Positions 5,494 to 6,705 of a stretch of 6,705 nucleotides of DNA are shown piece by piece. Source of the stretch: Lentisphaerota bacterium (lineage in GTDB: Bacteria; Verrucomicrobiota; Kiritimatiellia; RFP12; UBA1067); contig JALHET010000108.1 of assembly GCA_022839525.1 (NCBI GenBank), positions 1-6,705 on the forward strand, read 5' to 3'. Made by a program: the position numbers and the translations under genes. The notes beneath the pieces are model-generated. The model searched no databases. It was not told the DNA's origin and saw nothing but the letters and a program-made list of their open reading frames with translations. The first letter of the stretch is position 1, and every line of letters begins with the position of its first letter.

Positions 5494-6275
5494 TGGTTGA
5501 GCTTGGTCAGCGCCTCGCGGAAACGCCCGGCCAGAAGCTGCTCCATGGTGTAGAACCCGCGCGGGCACTCCATCAGCCACTCCGTCCCCGTCAGCGCGCC
5601 GCGCCCGAAGGCTCCGCGGTTAATGCTTTCGTGCGTGATCCTCAGTGTCTGGGTCGGCAGTCCGAACAGCACTTCGTGTTTACCGATAATGCCCCCCGCC
5701 CGGATGGACCTGACACACTGGTCCGGCTCGACCTTCAGCCTTTTGGCGATGCGCAGGGCTGTGCCGGAGATGTCGGGTTTCTGCTGGAAGTGTTCCTCCA
5801 GGATCGCGATGTCAGCCTGGGGGATCACATTGCGCACGACGAGGGATGTGAGCAGGAGCAGGTTGACGCCGATCGAGATGTTGGGCGAGTAAAGGATGGC
5901 GGTTTTTCGCGCCAGCTTCTTCAGTGCGGCCAGATCGTTGGGTTCATAATTTGAGACTGCGGATAGGATACGTGTCCCGTGGTTGGCCACTGATTTATAC
6001 AGGTGGACCGTTTCCGAGGCGGAAAAGTCGACGATCACGTCCACCGGATTTTGGATAAAGAAGGCGTCATCGATGTCGCCTACCCAGTGGATGAGGCCCT
6101 CGTTGTGGTCGAACCCGTGGAGGCGGCTGGCATACTCTCCGGCATGGGCGCCGCTTTTCCGGACAACCCAGACGAGTTCCGAATGCTTGGCATCGACCAT
6201 TTCGTGCGCGACGGTCGCGCCGGTGCGCCCGAACCCGAAAAGGCCGATTTTGATTTTCCCCGTGTTTGTCGGCAT
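5490..6275 (-). CDS. dapB: divergent dihydrodipicolinate reductase (DapB family)
   Basis: This 261-residue protein (275 if the upstream ATG at 6317 is used) matches the DapB fold: an N-terminal Rossmann domain with GLFGFGRTG (11-19) and VDFSASETV (82-90), and a C-terminal tetramerisation and substrate domain with SPNISIGVNLL (130-140), EEHFQQKPDISGTAL (160-174) and RAGGIIGKHEVLFG (192-205). DapB reduces 4-hydroxy-tetrahydrodipicolinate with NAD(P)H in lysine and diaminopimelate synthesis. Catalytic His (H162) and Lys (K166) are kept, but the second His of the E.HH..K motif is Phe (F163), the Pro before SGTA is missing, and the usual GTTG segment reads SAVSN (105-109). It could be the housekeeping enzyme of a divergent lineage or a paralogue with another substrate; no other lysine gene is nearby. 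ATG 6275 is preferred because the Rossmann strand then starts at residue 7, and AGGA lies five bases before it; the upstream start also has a GAGG. Confidence 0.82.
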   Translation of the reverse strand: MPTNTGKIKIGLFGFGRTGATVAHEMVDAKHSELVWVVRKSGAHAGEYASRLHGFDHNEGLIHWVGDIDDAFFIQNPVDVIVDFSASETVHLYKSVANHGTRILSAVSNYEPNDLAALKKLARKTAILYSPNISIGVNLLLLTSLVVRNVIPQADIAILEEHFQQKPDISGTALRIAKRLKVEPDQCVRSIRAGGIIGKHEVLFGLPTQTLRITHESINRGAFGRGALTGTEWLMECPRGFYTMEQLLAGRFREALTKLNH

Positions 6276-6332
6276 TGGGTTCCTGCCCCTTTTGGTGCGT
6301 TTGTTTACGTGCGGCATTTCTCCATACCTCGC

Positions 6333-6367
6333 GCCTCTGTGTTAAAGGGTTTCTTCAACACAGAGGC
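6333..6367. repeat. 11-bp perfect inverted repeat hairpin upstream of dapB
   Basis: The arms GCCTCTGTGTT (6333-6343) and AACACAGAGGC (6357-6367) are perfectly complementary. After one mismatch three more pairs form inside (6345-6347 with 6353-6355), leaving a five-base loop. It lies between the oxidoreductase stop (6399) and the dapB starts (6317 or 6275). There is no T-run on either side, so it may be a U-less terminator, a leader hairpin controlling dapB, or a dispersed palindrome. Confidence 0.6.
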
Positions 6368-6398
6368 TCAGGGATGGGGGTGCGGGCATCGCCCCGCC

Positions 6399-6705
6399 TT
6401 AGATCGTCATCCAGACATTCCCCTTTTTGGAGGATGAGACGACTGCGTTGATGAACTTCATGCCGCGCACGCCTGCGTTGACGTCCGGGAAGTCCAGTTC
6501 CTCGGGGGTTGGTTTCCGCTTGTCCATTTTGGCCCGGATGGTGTCGGCGAAGTTGCAGTAGTTGTTGGCGAAGGCTTCCAGAAAACCTTCCGGGTGCCCG
6601 CTCGGGATGCGGGTGCAACGGGCGGCGGCCTTGCTCTTTGCGGCCACATAGCCGTTGCCGCGCTTCCACACCTCTTCCGGCGCGGTCTGGCAGAGGACGT
6701 GGAGT
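6399..6705 (-). CDS. Gfo/Idh/MocA-family oxidoreductase, C-terminal part (cut by window edge)
   Basis: The frame is open from the right edge to a TAA-type stop at 6399 and gives about 101 residues, so only the C-terminal quarter of a typical 370-400-residue enzyme is visible. The stretch IPSGHPEGFLEAFANNYCNFADTI, then DFPDVNAGVRGMKFINAVVSSSKKGNVWMTI, is the typical end of the C-terminal beta-sheet dimerisation and substrate domain of NAD(P)-dependent sugar and cyclitol dehydrogenases (inositol dehydrogenase, glucose-fructose oxidoreductase type). The Rossmann domain and catalytic Lys lie outside the window. A GTG at 6671 is internal, not the start, because homologous-looking sequence continues upstream of it. 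The substrate cannot be inferred. The dapB-like gene follows on the same strand after 81 to 123 bases with an intervening hairpin. Confidence 0.88.
   Translation of the reverse strand, partial: LHVLCQTAPEEVWKRGNGYVAAKSKAAARCTRIPSGHPEGFLEAFANNYCNFADTIRAKMDKRKPTPEELDFPDVNAGVRGMKFINAVVSSSKKGNVWMTI

Overview
The window is GC-rich bacterial DNA. It carries six protein genes in one direction (minus strand) plus a roughly 670-base left end without a convincing complete gene. The best clue to the organism is the 533-residue protein in the middle. It has a membrane anchor, then a linker, then an alpha-alpha toroid (squalene-cyclase/prenyltransferase repeat) domain, with DTS..GW and C-terminal YYRYLP signatures. 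I recognise this arrangement from the large protein families of Planctomycetes, Verrucomicrobia, Kiritimatiellota and Lentisphaerota (PVC superphylum). The short dispersed-looking repeats between genes fit that impression. The phylum cannot be settled from this window.

Reading the minus strand from right to left: (1) the C-terminal end of a Gfo/Idh/MocA-family sugar-type oxidoreductase, cut by the window edge (6399-6705); (2) a divergent DapB-type dihydrodipicolinate reductase (5490-6275), preceded by an 11-bp inverted repeat; (3) after a 246-base gap with a plausible promoter and a strong Shine-Dalgarno, the membrane-anchored toroid protein (3642-5243); (4) an ECF sigma factor (3033-3578); (5) its overlapping zinc-finger, single-pass anti-sigma factor (2234-3046); (6) a GlcD/D-lactate-dehydrogenase-like FAD-linked oxidase (670-2181). 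Genes 3 to 6 are separated by 63, -14 and 52 bases and could be one transcription unit. In it a sigma/anti-sigma pair would sit between an envelope-anchored toroid protein and a flavoenzyme. The octamer GCTATGCT lies 6 to 8 bases before the start codons of both the sigma factor and the oxidase, a possible shared promoter element.

The left end differs in character. On the plus strand a short open frame runs in from the window edge and stops at 80. It is followed at 85-146 by an imperfect inverted repeat that resembles an integron attC site: AAC and GTT boxes, an internal bulged stem and a terminal loop. If real, the window begins at the end of a gene cassette. From 147 to 669 I see a mosaic of short repeats and hairpins and no convincing gene. 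One 12-mer plus 10-mer combination recurs, rearranged, in the gap beside dapB.

No rRNA, tRNA, CRISPR array, transposase or integrase was seen.
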